A stretch of 23,978 nt of DNA from Clostridiaceae bacterium (GCA_029256485.1 JAQSXU010000098.1:1-23978), one strand, 5' to 3'; shown: positions 14,839 to 23,978, numbered from the stretch's first letter. The notes: generated by a model not told the origin, from the letters alone. A program made the numbers and translations.

Positions 14839-15968
14839 ATGCTGTTTTTATTTTTTATTAATGATTTTGCTAAATTATATATATCATCTCCGCAATTTGG
14901 ATTTGAATATTTAGCACAATTCTTTTTTAACTCTTCAAGTTTATTTTTAGACTTTAATAAATTATTAATTACCTCATGGCAATTATCTATATCATTTAAG
15001 TTAATTGCTAAATCATGTTTTAACAAAAATTCGGCATTTTTTTCTTCTTGTCCAGGTATAGGTGAGAATAAACCTAATGGTATGTTGCAGCTGAGTGCTT
15101 CAGTTATGGTCAAACCACCTGGTTTTGTTAATAGCAAATCGCTGGCCTGCATATATTTATTTACTTTATCTGTAAATCCAATTATTCTGGTTCTAGTTTG
15201 GGGAAAGGAACTCTTGCTTAGATCAGTTAAAGTAGAATAAAGTTTTTTATTATTGCCAGTAATTATTATAATTTGTATCTGTTCATGAACTAATGTTAAT
15301 TGTTCATATACCTCAGCAATTTTACCCATTCCGAGACTGCCGCCCATTATTAAAATAGTATATATGCTTGGATCTAGGTCTAGTTCAGCCAATGTGTCAT
15401 TTCTATTAAACTTTTCATAAAAGCTTGGATTTACCGGTATTCCTAAACTATGGATAGTATCTTTGGAAATACCCTTGGATTCCATGTCTACAATCATATC
15501 TGAGTTTGAAACCACATATGCATCAATATGAGGATGAAGCCAAAAACTATGAGATGCATAGTCCGTAAGTATTGAAATTACAGGTATGCCAGTTTTACTT
15601 TTCCCCTTTAATATTGACATCATTTCTATGGGAAATGGATGAGTGCAAAAAATTATTTCAGGAGAGAATTCCTCTATCAATGGTAATAATTTAAATGTCA
15701 TAACTTCATTAATTTTATTGCTTAATGTGGCAATTCCAAAGTCATTTTCAGAGTAATCGTATAACTTCCCAAAGAGGGAGGGGGTTACTTTCAATGATTT
15801 CAAATAACTTCCGATGACAACTTTATCGATTATGGGATTTATATATCTAAGGGTATCTATTACCTTTATTTCGGACTCAGGTTCGTTTAATAAAATATAT
15901 TTTTTTATTGCTTCAGCGGCGCCTGTATGACCTCCGCCAGCAGATACTGATAATATAAGTGCTTTCAT
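14823..15968 (-). CDS. Glycosyltransferase family 28, diacylglycerol glycosyltransferase/MGDG synthase-like
   Basis: This 381-aa protein belongs to the MurG-like family that includes plant MGDG synthase and Bacillus UgtP. Such enzymes transfer sugar from a UDP-sugar to diacylglycerol, making glycolipids and sometimes lipoteichoic acid anchors. Visible features are the N-terminal SVSAGGGHTGAAEAI (acceptor-side loop with catalytic His), THPFPIE, ILIMGGSLGMGK, and the C-terminal donor-binding KPGGLTITEALSCNIPLG with PGQEEKNAEFL. No membrane segment is present; these enzymes attach peripherally. ATG at 15968 is preferred over GTG at 15977, because the latter is part of the ribosome binding site AAGGTG. 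The sugar and the number of sugars added cannot be read from the sequence. It is convergent with spoIIR and divergent from ypeB; the 15969-16200 gap is very AT-rich and I see no clear promoter there. Confidence 0.88.
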   Translation of the reverse strand: MKALILSVSAGGGHTGAAEAIKKYILLNEPESEIKVIDTLRYINPIIDKVVIGSYLKSLKVTPSLFGKLYDYSENDFGIATLSNKINEVMTFKLLPLIEEFSPEIIFCTHPFPIEMMSILKGKSKTGIPVISILTDYASHSFWLHPHIDAYVVSNSDMIVDMESKGISKDTIHSLGIPVNPSFYEKFNRNDTLAELDLDPSIYTILIMGGSLGMGKIAEVYEQLTLVHEQIQIIIITGNNKKLYSTLTDLSKSSFPQTRTRIIGFTDKVNKYMQASDLLLTKPGGLTITEALSCNIPLGLFSPIPGQEEKNAEFLLKHDLAINLNDIDNCHEVINNLLKSKNKLEELKKNCAKYSNPNCGDDIYNLAKSLIKNKNSIKNPI

Positions 15969-16200
15969 TTTGATCACCTTCTGATTAATAATAGTTAAAG
16001 TAAATAAATTCCCAACGTAATAACATTATATAGGATATAGATATTTTAATAAACAAAATAAAAAAATAATTAAGAAAAAATTAATACTTGAATTTAAAAT
16101 TTAAAAAAATATATATACAATCAACAACTATTATTGATTAGCAGGAATAATGAAAGAAATAAATACAGATAATATTATTGACAAAGGAGGGAAATTTATT

Positions 16201-17571
16201 ATGAAGATTACAAGAAAGAGAATCATCTATACTGCAATTGTAACATTAATAGTAGTATTTTCAAGTACGTTTGCTATATTAATGACTTTAGAGAGAACAG
16301 ATTATAGAAATTATTTACAATCCGAATATAGTAAGAATATGTTTGAATTAATAAATTCTGTTCAAAATATTAGAGTTAACCTAGCAAAGTCTGGTGTTGT
16401 TGGATCAAGGGAACAAAGTATAGTAGTATTTGAGGAGATATTTAGGAATGCATCCATGGCAAATGATAAACTTAATTCCCTTCCAATTCCTCAAGAAGTT
16501 TCAGCAAACAGCAGTAAATTTCTTTCGCAGATTGGAGATTTCTGTTATACTTTGGGCACAGCTGCTTCTGAAGGGAAACAGTTGACAGAACAGGACTATG
16601 CTTCAATAGAAAGACTAAAAAAACAATCGTTTGCTTTAGAAGAACAATTAAATAATATTTCATCAAATATAAACCGAGGAAATATAAAGTGGGGCGAAAT
16701 AAGAAAAAAGGTTACTGGAGTTCTTGCTAAGCAAGATGGCCAGCTGGTATCTGATAAATTTACGGGGATACAAAAACAAATTGCTCAATATCCATCATTA
16801 ATTTACGATGGGCCATTTTCTGATAATAATTTAGATATTAACCCTAGAATAAATGAACAAAATTTAATCTCGCTAGAGGATGGGAAAAAAGCTGCTGTGA
16901 ATATAATAGGCAAAAACAAAGTCAGCAGTGTAGATTATAAAGCTGATGAGAGTAATACAAAGATTGGCTCTTATAGATTTGACGTTAAAATTAAGGGAAG
17001 AGATAATAAAAAGGGCTCTATTATTTGCGAAATAAGTAAAAGAGGCGGTAAGGTAATATATTTGCTTGACAGTAGATCAGTTGGACAGCCAAAGATAGAC
17101 ACCTCTAAAGCTACGGATGTTGGAACAAAGTATTTAAATAGCATAGGCTACAAGAATATGAATCCAATTTATATATTAAACTATGGTAATATTGCTGTGA
17201 TAAGCTTTGTTTATAAACAAGATAATATTATTATGTATCCAGATCAGATAAAGTTAAAAGTTGCATTAGATAATGGAGATATTGTTGGAATTGAATCAGA
17301 AAAGTATTTGATATCTCATATAGATAACAGAAAATTAAGCTCTCCTAAAATTACTGAAGAACAAGCTAGAACCAAGGTGGGGAAAAGACTAAAAATAAAT
17401 TCAGTTAAGTTAGTGGTAATACCAACAGAAACCAATAAGGAAGTATTATGCTATGAATATTCCGGCATTTATAATAATGATAATTTCAAAGTGTACATTA
17501 ATGCAGAAACGGGATACGAGCAGAGAATTGTACAAATAATTAATACACCAAATGGTCAGCTAACTATGTAG
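16201..17571 (+). CDS. ypeB: Germination protein YpeB
   Basis: YpeB is a spore membrane protein that stabilises and localises the cortex-lytic enzyme SleB in the dormant spore. From ATG at 16201 the 456-aa protein has an N-terminal membrane anchor (IIYTAIVTLIVVFSSTFAIL, about residues 8-27), a helical region with the YpeB signature (SEYSKNMFELINSVQNIRVNLAK and SKFLSQIGDFCYTLG), then PepSY-type repeats in the C-terminal half (ITEEQARTKVGKRL and others). AAAGGAGGG just upstream of 16201 supports this start over the in-frame ATG at 16150, which has only a weak site. sleB normally lies immediately next to ypeB, but it is not in this window: the upstream neighbour is the divergent glycosyltransferase and the downstream one is a tRNA-thiolation-like gene. 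A forespore promoter is expected, but I could not pick one out in the AT-rich upstream DNA. Confidence 0.93.
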   Translation: MKITRKRIIYTAIVTLIVVFSSTFAILMTLERTDYRNYLQSEYSKNMFELINSVQNIRVNLAKSGVVGSREQSIVVFEEIFRNASMANDKLNSLPIPQEVSANSSKFLSQIGDFCYTLGTAASEGKQLTEQDYASIERLKKQSFALEEQLNNISSNINRGNIKWGEIRKKVTGVLAKQDGQLVSDKFTGIQKQIAQYPSLIYDGPFSDNNLDINPRINEQNLISLEDGKKAAVNIIGKNKVSSVDYKADESNTKIGSYRFDVKIKGRDNKKGSIICEISKRGGKVIYLLDSRSVGQPKIDTSKATDVGTKYLNSIGYKNMNPIYILNYGNIAVISFVYKQDNIIMYPDQIKLKVALDNGDIVGIESEKYLISHIDNRKLSSPKITEEQARTKVGKRLKINSVKLVVIPTETNKEVLCYEYSGIYNNDNFKVYINAETGYEQRIVQIINTPNGQLTM

Positions 17572-17598
17572 AAATTTACTTAATTAAGCTTAATTAAT

Positions 17599-17642
17599 AA
17601 AAAGTATAAGGACAATAGTATTAAATTTTCCTTATACTTTTT
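17599..17642 (+). terminator. Terminator of ypeB
   Basis: A 14-bp perfect stem (17599-17612 with 17629-17642) has a 16-nt loop and ends in TTTTT within the stem. An 18-bp perfect palindrome made of TTAATTAAG and its complement (17580-17597) lies between the stop codon and this hairpin. Confidence 0.85.
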
Positions 17643-17757
17643 ATAGTTTACATAAAATAGTTGCGAAAAAATATAAAAACAAATAAACTATATCATATAG
17701 AAAATATTATTTTTTACAGCAATAATTTAAAGTAATTATATAGAAGGGTGATTTTAA

Positions 17758-18738
17758 ATGACAAGAGCGTTAGCAATGATGTCAGGCGGATTAGACAGTA
17801 CACTAGCTGCAAAATTAATTAAGAATCAAGGTATAGAGGTTATAGGTGTATGCTTCAAATCTTATTTTTTTGGAGAAAAGAATGCTAAAAGAATGGCTGA
17901 ACAAATAGATATACCTTTAATAGTAGTGGATTTTTCTAAGAAGCATTTTGAAATGGTTAAGAATCCAAAACATGGATATGGGAAAAATATTAACCCATGT
18001 GTAGACTGTCATGCTATGATGATGAGGTATTCTGGAAAGCTTCTTGATGAATACAAAGCAGATTTTATTATTACAGGAGAGGTTCTAAATCAAAGGCCAA
18101 TGTCACAAAATAAAACAAGTCTTGATGTGGTTAAAAATGAATCTGGATTTGGGGACAAAATTTTAAGACCCCTATGTGCAAAAACAATAGAACCAACTCA
18201 AATGGAACTGGATGGTTTAGTAGATAGAGAAAAGCTATTAGATATTAAAGGAAGAACCAGAAAAATACAGATGGAGCTTGCAGAGAAGTGGGGAATTAAG
18301 GATTACCCATCTCCAGCAGGAGGATGCAAACTAACTGAACCTAATTATGCAAAAAGGTTATTTGACTTATTAAAATATAATAAGAATCCAGAAGAAAGAG
18401 AACTGCAGCTGTTAAAAATAGGAAGACACTTTAGATTATCAGAAAAAGCTAAGGCTGTATCTACTAGAACTGGAGACGAAGGGAATGAAATAAAAGAATT
18501 CCTAAATGAAAGAGATTTATTATTCTGTTCAGAAGATTACAGCGGGTCAAATATAATAATAATAGGAGAACCAGGGGAAAATGATATTAAGATTGCAGCA
18601 AGAATAGCAGCAAGGTATTGTAAAGGCAAGGACGAAAGTAATATAAAAGTAAAATATGGGTATTTTAATCATGACTTAAACAAACACATCATTACAGAAG
18701 CCGCTTCAGAGGATGAATTGAATAAATACCTTATATAA
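17758..18738 (+). CDS. ThiI-like PP-loop ATPase, probable tRNA thiolation enzyme
   Basis: The 326-aa protein starts with an N-type ATP pyrophosphatase loop (MMSGGLDSTLAAKL, residues 7-20), as in tRNA thiouridine synthases (ThiI, MnmA). Residues to about 200 look like the ThiI-type adenine nucleotide hydrolase domain; the C-terminal part (about 215-290, with NIIIIGEPGENDIKIAARIAARY) resembles an NFACT-R-like RNA-binding domain, a combination known in many anaerobes. It lacks the THUMP domain and rhodanese domain of E. coli ThiI. Cys81 and Cys84 (PCVDC) plus Cys190 (AGGC) form a three-cysteine set, as in iron-sulfur dependent thiolases. ATG at 17758 follows AGAAGGGTG. DUF1934 follows 28 bases downstream, so the two are probably co-transcribed. 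The modified position in the tRNA is unknown. In databases it is often called tRNA 4-thiouridine synthase; that name is not proven. Confidence 0.8.
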   Translation: MTRALAMMSGGLDSTLAAKLIKNQGIEVIGVCFKSYFFGEKNAKRMAEQIDIPLIVVDFSKKHFEMVKNPKHGYGKNINPCVDCHAMMMRYSGKLLDEYKADFIITGEVLNQRPMSQNKTSLDVVKNESGFGDKILRPLCAKTIEPTQMELDGLVDREKLLDIKGRTRKIQMELAEKWGIKDYPSPAGGCKLTEPNYAKRLFDLLKYNKNPEERELQLLKIGRHFRLSEKAKAVSTRTGDEGNEIKEFLNERDLLFCSEDYSGSNIIIIGEPGENDIKIAARIAARYCKGKDESNIKVKYGYFNHDLNKHIITEAASEDELNKYLI

Positions 18739-18766
18739 TAAGTACTCTAGAAAGGTAGATTCTATT

Positions 18767-19195
18767 ATGAAGAAAAAAGCAATTATTACTGTTTCAAGCA
18801 AGCAAATTAATGAAGAGATTGATGATGAAATTGTTGAAGTAGTGACTCCGGGGAATTTTTTCAAGAAGGAAGAAAAGTACTATGCTGTATATGAGGAAAC
18901 GGAAATATCTGGAATGAAGGGCACTACTACAACGCTTAAAATTGAAGATAATAAGGTGTCCCTAATAAGAATCGGAAGTACAAGCACTAAGATGGAATTC
19001 TATAAAAAAGAAGAAAATGTTTCTATGTATACTACTCCATTTGGAACTTTGCAATTAAAAATTAAGACTAGTGATTTAGATGTGGATGTTAATGAAAATG
19101 GAGGAGATGTAACTGTTAATTATGATTTGAGTATTGTAGGACAAAAACCTATAAAAACGGTTCTTAAAATAAACATTAAACCTAATGAAAATTAA
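18767..19195 (+). CDS. DUF1934 (YwiB-like) beta-barrel protein
   Basis: The 142-aa protein matches the DUF1934/YwiB family: small, cytoplasmic, mostly beta-strand, calycin-like barrel. Recognisable features are YYAVYEETEISGMKGTTTTLKIED in the middle, the phrase NVSMYTTPFGTLQLKI, and a C-terminal VNYDLSIVGQKPIKTVLKI. The function of the family is unknown. ATG at 18767 follows AGAAAGG at suitable spacing. It lies 28 bases after the ThiI-like gene and is followed by a long terminator hairpin, so it ends that two-gene unit. In other Firmicutes this family often lies near argS or rpoE; here it is near pyrG, which still fits a housekeeping neighbourhood. Confidence 0.85.
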   Translation: MKKKAIITVSSKQINEEIDDEIVEVVTPGNFFKKEEKYYAVYEETEISGMKGTTTTLKIEDNKVSLIRIGSTSTKMEFYKKEENVSMYTTPFGTLQLKIKTSDLDVDVNENGGDVTVNYDLSIVGQKPIKTVLKINIKPNEN

Positions 19196-19251
19196 TATAA
19201 TCAGGCTGGTATACAATATTCTAATTAATGTATGCTGACCTGATTATTTTA
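19196..19251 (+). terminator. Terminator after the DUF1934 gene
   Basis: A 9-bp base (19197-19205 with 19239-19247) is extended by an inner helix (about 19207-19214 with 19230-19237, some G-T pairs) and followed by TTTTAT. Confidence 0.8.
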
Positions 19252-19339
19252 TAGTTTAGTTTTTAGGTTTAAAAATATATTATTTGGGTAGTATTAGCAT
19301 TAGGAAATACATATTCATTCCAATTTTTAGAGGTGCTTT

Positions 19340-19645
19340 ATGAATGATTTTAAAAATAAAGAAAATATTTATAAAAGAATAATAAATATTTTGTGTGAGT
19401 ATAAGGGGATAAGTAATAGTGAACTGATGAAGATTATGAAGGATAAGGAATGTAAATATATTCTCTTTTTGCTTTTAAAAAAATATGACTGTATAAATCT
19501 AGAAAATTTAAATAGAGACTTTTTAATAAGCAGTAAGAAAAAAATAACCACCAATGTAAGAAAAGCTGAAGAAAAGATGCTAATAAATAAAAGAATTAGA
19601 GATATGTATTTTCAAGCAGAAAACATTATGGAAAAATATAAATAG
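19340..19645 (+). CDS. Small basic protein of unknown function, possible helix-turn-helix
   Basis: This 101-aa protein is rich in lysine and isoleucine and looks entirely helical, with no membrane segment. ATG at 19340 follows AGAGGTG at good spacing, so it is very likely expressed. I do not recognise a named family with certainty. The pattern of its helices (IINILCEYKGISNSELMKI, then a KYILFLLLKKYDCINLENL segment, a basic turn SSKKKITTNV, then RKAEEKMLINKRIRDMYFQAE) resembles the C-terminal DNA-binding domain of DnaA, where the turn carries the GGRDHSTV signature; that signature itself is not conserved here. A DNA- or RNA-binding role is therefore only a suggestion. It stands between the DUF1934 terminator and pyrG, with no clear terminator of its own, so it may read into pyrG. 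Confidence 0.75.
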   Translation: MNDFKNKENIYKRIINILCEYKGISNSELMKIMKDKECKYILFLLLKKYDCINLENLNRDFLISSKKKITTNVRKAEEKMLINKRIRDMYFQAENIMEKYK

Positions 19646-19753
19646 ATTTTTATCAAAAAAACAAAAAAAGTATAGCACTAATTTAAAAACTGTGTTAATA
19701 TATTTAATATGTTTTTAAACACAAAAATACCATTCTATTTATAGGGTAATATC

Positions 19754-19775
19754 TATTATAAAAGGTTTTATAATA
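19754..19775. repeat. 22-bp inverted repeat upstream of pyrG
   Basis: TATTATAAAA (19754-19763) and TTTTATAATA (19766-19775) are perfect complements around GG. A TATAAT lies within the right arm (19769-19774), but no good -35 stands 16-18 bases upstream. The repeat is about 90 bases before the pyrG start and could be an operator; it is not followed by a T run. The rest of 19646-19863 is AT-rich, with only the leader hairpin at 19834-19857. Confidence 0.6.
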
Positions 19776-19822
19776 ATTGTCAACATGATTTATAAGTTGT
19801 TTAAGGCCAAATATATTAAACA

Positions 19823-21471
<1,649 letters not shown>

Positions 21472-21474
21472 TTT

Positions 21475-21517
21475 AAAAAGCTGTGTTTTAAGTGTTTATT
21501 TAAAACATAGCTTTTTT
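21475..21517 (+). terminator. Terminator of pyrG
   Basis: A 17-bp stem (21475-21491 with 21500-21516, one G-T pair) has an 8-nt loop and ends in TTTTTT. Confidence 0.92.
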
Positions 21518-21599
21518 AGCAGGATTTTAATGAGATTTATAGAATAATATATTATAGATTTTATTAAATTAATAAATATTATTCTGGAGGTGGAACTAA

Positions 21600-21944
21600 G
21601 TGTTGATTAATTCTGAATTGAGTATAGCAGTTAAGAACTACTATGGACAGTATAGATTGAGAAATTTTTCAATATTTAATATAGAAGATTTAAATAGTTG
21701 TTTCACTCCATTTAAGGTTACAATTAACAAAAACAGGGAAATGATAATAAAAGTAAAATGCCCTATATGTGACTGTTATCATTTTTATAAATATTCCATT
21801 AATGATGTTCTAAATAGAAACATTTTAGTTGGTGGTTGTGAATCCTTAGGAGTTCCACTATTTTATATAGGAAATAATAAAAATGTTCTTAATAGAGTAA
21901 AAAGGTACAATGAAGTAAATAAAAAGTTATTTGCCATGATATAA
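21600..21944 (+). CDS. Small conserved-looking protein with CxxC motif, function unknown
   Basis: The 114-aa protein starts at GTG (21600) behind GGAGGTGG, a strong ribosome binding site, so it is very probably translated. It has no signal peptide or membrane segment. The middle contains KCPICDCYHFYKYS (about residues 57-70), a CxxC(x)C knuckle followed by aromatic residues, and a further Cys in GGCESLG (about 80), which suggests a single metal-binding or zinc-ribbon-like unit. The N-terminal part (VKNYYGQYRLRNFSIFNIEDL) resembles nothing I know. It lies between pyrG and rho with its own leader space on each side. I do not recognise the family. Its place next to rho is worth comparing in related genomes. 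Confidence 0.75.
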   Translation: MLINSELSIAVKNYYGQYRLRNFSIFNIEDLNSCFTPFKVTINKNREMIIKVKCPICDCYHFYKYSINDVLNRNILVGGCESLGVPLFYIGNNKNVLNRVKRYNEVNKKLFAMI

Positions 21945-21955
21945 GGATAAACTTA

Positions 21956-21984
21956 TTGACATATTTAAGACTATAGTGTAATAT
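21956..21984 (+). promoter_or_regulatory. Sigma-A promoter of the rho leader
   Basis: A perfect TTGACA (21956-21961), 17 bases, then TAATAT (21979-21984, 4 of 6). It lies about 250 bases ahead of the rho start, so the transcript has a long leader that contains a terminator-type hairpin. Confidence 0.65.
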
Positions 21985-22022
21985 AATCATGTAATTTGTA
22001 TTTGAAAACGTTTTGCTAGGTG

Positions 22023-22103
22023 TAAAACAAAACCATTAATTCCAAACAATAATCAAAATTCCAAACCAAAATCCCATAGAAAAGCTATGGGATTTTAGTT
22101 TTG
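22023..22103 (+). promoter_or_regulatory. rho leader: G-free C-rich segment followed by an intrinsic terminator/attenuator
   Basis: Bases 22023-22078 contain no G and 14 C, in spaced CC and CCC groups, with the 10-mer AATTCCAAAC present twice (22038-22047 and 22057-22066). This has the composition of a Rho-loading (rut-like) site. It runs into a 12-bp perfect stem (22068-22079 with 22085-22096, 5-nt loop) followed by AGTTTTG. The arrangement lies between the leader promoter and rho, so it probably attenuates rho expression; the hairpin could also end the preceding 114-aa gene transcript. The T tract is short. Confidence 0.6.
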
Positions 22104-22236
22104 TCAATAATTTTATGGATTAAAAACATAAAATGGGGTATAATCTAATATAAAATATACTTTTCTTATGCACTTCTTAATGAAATCCCTTTTATTTACA
22201 TAAGTAGTTATAAGTTTAATGTGAGGTGTAAAATTA

Positions 22237-23703
22237 GTGAATAAAGAATTGGAAGAGATGACTCTTTCAGAATTAAAAGAAATAGCTAAAAGTTTGGCAA
22301 TTAAAAATATGTCCAAATTTAGAAAAAATGAATTAATTGAAAAGATTAGGGAAATATCACCAATTAGCATAGAAAAAGATGGTGTTGTTTTGCGCGAAAA
22401 AATAATTCCCAAAGTGGAAGTGAAAGTAAATAATGATATTAATGAAACAGTTAAAACCGAAACAGTAGAAAAGGTACAGGAAAGTGAAAAGAAAAGTAAT
22501 ATTGAAGATACTCAATTAAAGTACGAAGAAAAAAAAGAAAAGTTAAAAGAAATGATAAATGATTCTGAGACTGCAAACGGGGTATTAGAGATTGTAGAAA
22601 ATAACAACTACGGTTTTTTGAGAGGAAAGAATTACCTTTCGGGACCAGAGGATATTTATGTGTCACCTTCACAGATTAGAAGGTTTAATTTGAAAACAGG
22701 TGATAAGGTAGAAGGTAAAATTAGAATAGCAAAAGAAGGAGAAAAATTTCCAGCATTACTTTATGTTCAGAAAGTAAATGGTGAAGATCCAGAAAGAGCT
22801 GTTGGAAGGACACCTTTTGAAAATTTAATTCCAGTATATCCAAATGAAAGATTAAGATTAGAGACAAACAAGGAAGAGTTATCCATGAGAATGATGGATA
22901 TTATCTCACCAATAGGAAAGGGACAAAGAGGAATTATAGTGGCCCCACCAAAGGCAGGAAAGACTACACTTTTAAAAATGATTGCTCAAAGTATTACTAG
23001 AAACTACCAGGAAGTAAAGCTTATTGTGGTGCTTATTGATGAAAGACCTGAAGAAGTGACAGATATGCAAAGGTCAATAAATGGTGAGGTTATCTATTCT
23101 ACTTTTGATGAGGAACCAGATCATCACACAAAAGTTGCTTATATGGTATTAGAAAGAGCAAAAAGGATGGTTGAACAAGGGCAGGATGTAATTATTTTAC
23201 TTGATAGTATTACCAGATTAGCAAGAGCATACAATTTAACAATTACTCCTACAGGAAGGACACTTTCAGGAGGGCTTGATCCAGGTGCCTTAATGATGCC
23301 AAAGAAGTTTTTTGGAGCAGCAAGAAATATTGAAAAAGGCGGAAGCTTAACCATTTTAGCCACTGCTTTAATTGAAACAGGAAGCAGAATGGATGATATG
23401 ATTTTTGAGGAGTTTAAGGGAACAGGAAATATGGAGGTTCATCTTAACAGAAAGCTTCAGGAAAGAAGAATTTTCCCTGCCATAGATGTATATAAATCTG
23501 GAACAAGAAAAGATGATTTGTTGTTTAAGGACAATGATGAAAGGGAGGCAGCCTATAATATTAGAACACTCCTTTATGATGAAAGCAATGTAGAAAATAT
23601 TACTGAAGATTTAATTAATATGTTGTCTAAAACAAGAAATAATTTTGAATTTGTTTCTCTAGTTTCAAAGATGAACTTAGGTAAACAAAAGACAAATAGA
23701 TAA
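22237..23703 (+). CDS. rho: Transcription termination factor Rho
   Basis: Rho is the hexameric RNA-dependent ATPase that ends transcription. The 488-aa protein has an N-terminal SAP-like helical domain ([33 protein letters not shown]), a lysine/glutamate-rich linker of about 60 residues (roughly 55-110) not present in E. coli Rho, the RNA-binding cold-shock-type domain ([17 protein letters not shown] to GDKVEGKIR), and the RecA-like motor with Walker [23 protein letters not shown], Walker [16 protein letters not shown], and the [24 protein letters not shown]-loop region. All key motifs are present. GTG at 22237 follows GAGGTG. Expression is probably autoregulated, given the leader described above; a second TATAAT at 22139-22144 might provide a promoter downstream of the hairpin. 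A bidirectional terminator follows. Confidence 0.98.
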   Translation: MNKELEEMTLSELKEIAKSLAIKNMSKFRKNELIEKIREISPISIEKDGVVLREKIIPKVEVKVNNDINETVKTETVEKVQESEKKSNIEDTQLKYEEKKEKLKEMINDSETANGVLEIVENNNYGFLRGKNYLSGPEDIYVSPSQIRRFNLKTGDKVEGKIRIAKEGEKFPALLYVQKVNGEDPERAVGRTPFENLIPVYPNERLRLETNKEELSMRMMDIISPIGKGQRGIIVAPPKAGKTTLLKMIAQSITRNYQEVKLIVVLIDERPEEVTDMQRSINGEVIYSTFDEEPDHHTKVAYMVLERAKRMVEQGQDVIILLDSITRLARAYNLTITPTGRTLSGGLDPGALMMPKKFFGAARNIEKGGSLTILATALIETGSRMDDMIFEEFKGTGNMEVHLNRKLQERRIFPAIDVYKSGTRKDDLLFKDNDEREAAYNIRTLLYDESNVENITEDLINMLSKTRNNFEFVSLVSKMNLGKQKTNR

Positions 23704-23710
23704 AATGAAA

Positions 23711-23738
23711 AAAACTCGATCTTAAAAGATCGAGTTTT
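23711..23738. terminator. Bidirectional terminator between rho and rpmE
   Basis: A 13-bp perfect stem (23711-23723 with 23726-23738) has A and T runs at both ends, so it can end transcription of rho on the plus strand and rpmE on the minus strand. Confidence 0.92.
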
Positions 23739-23749
23739 ATCATACGGAT

Positions 23750-23962
23750 TTATTTTTCTTCTGATAAGTTGAATTTCTTCATAAACTTTTCAACTCTTCC
23801 ACCAGCATCTAGTATCTTTTGCTTGCCAGTGAAAAATGGGTGGCATTTAGAACATATTTCAACCTTAAGTTCTTTTTGTGTAGAACCTGTAATAAAAGTA
23901 TTTCCACATGCACACTTAACTACAGCATCATGGTAGTATTCTGGATGTATGCCTTCTCTCAT
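23750..23962 (-). CDS. rpmE: Ribosomal protein L31 (zinc-binding type)
   Basis: L31 sits on the large subunit central protuberance and bridges it to the small subunit. The 70-aa protein begins [23 protein letters not shown] and has the C+ zinc form with two pairs, CACG and CSKC, then the typical HPFFTGKQK and a basic tail. The zinc-free paralogue (YtiA type) lacks these cysteines. ATG at 23962 is chosen over the in-frame GTG at 23971 because that GTG is part of the ribosome binding site AGAGGTG. The window ends just upstream, so its promoter is not seen. rho and rpmE are neighbours in many Firmicutes, usually in the same direction; here they converge. Confidence 0.97.
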   Translation of the reverse strand: MREGIHPEYYHDAVVKCACGNTFITGSTQKELKVEICSKCHPFFTGKQKILDAGGRVEKFMKKFNLSEEK

Positions 23963-23978
23963 TTTTTTCACCTCTTTA

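Noticed and set aside
17580..17597. 18-bp TTAATTAAG palindrome after ypeB.
   Set aside because: It is short, purely AT-rich at its ends and lies in a 3' untranslated region just before a terminator; not convincing as a separate element.
22115..22144. Second rho promoter around TATAAT at 22139-22144.
   Set aside because: The -10 is perfect but no acceptable -35 or extended -10 TG was found, so it is mentioned only as a possibility.

Overview
The window is about 24 kb of AT-rich DNA from an anaerobic endospore-former, most likely Clostridium sensu stricto. I base this on the low G+C, the strong AGGAGG-type ribosome binding sites, and the dense run of sporulation and germination genes: a CotS-family coat protein, yabG, sipL, a gerA-type operon, spoIIR and ypeB. 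The backbone yabG-veg-sipL-ispE-spoIIR resembles the order I recall from other Clostridia such as C. difficile. No mobile element, rRNA, tRNA or CRISPR array is visible.

Layout. 1-2085: the 3' part of a CotS-family gene, then the spore coat protease gene yabG, each with a terminator. 2098-3069 (minus): an M19 membrane dipeptidase. 3357-3726: veg behind two tandem sigma-A promoters. 3741-3868 (minus): a candidate small RNA. 4123-5722: sipL. 5782-9285: cphB and cphA, a cyanophycin breakdown and synthesis pair. 9362-10245: ispE. 10353-14112: a three-gene germinant receptor operon whose third gene has no ordinary start codon. 14195-14838: spoIIR, convergent with a lipid glycosyltransferase gene (14823-15968, minus). 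16201-17642: ypeB. 17758-19251: a ThiI-like PP-loop protein and a DUF1934 protein. 19340-23978: housekeeping genes pyrG, rho and rpmE, with two small uncharacterised clostridial genes between them.

How it fits together. The left two thirds is largely a sporulation and germination neighbourhood. SpoIIR carries the forespore signal that activates sigma-E. SipL anchors the SpoIVA basement layer of the coat. YabG and CotS belong to the late coat. Cyanophycin has been implicated in clostridial spore assembly. The Ger proteins and YpeB act when the spore germinates. The right third is nucleotide synthesis (PyrG), transcription termination (Rho) and translation (L31, tRNA thiolation-like).

The most interesting signals lie between genes: a promoter and terminator pair defining an unannotated minus-strand RNA of about 95 nt after veg; a rho leader with a 56-nt stretch lacking G followed by an intrinsic terminator; a gerC-type gene whose apparent start is ATA; a 34-bp perfect palindrome over the yabG sigma-K-like -10 element; and a hairpin between two Shine-Dalgarno sequences ahead of pyrG. 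All functional claims come from reading the sequence and family knowledge; no search was run.
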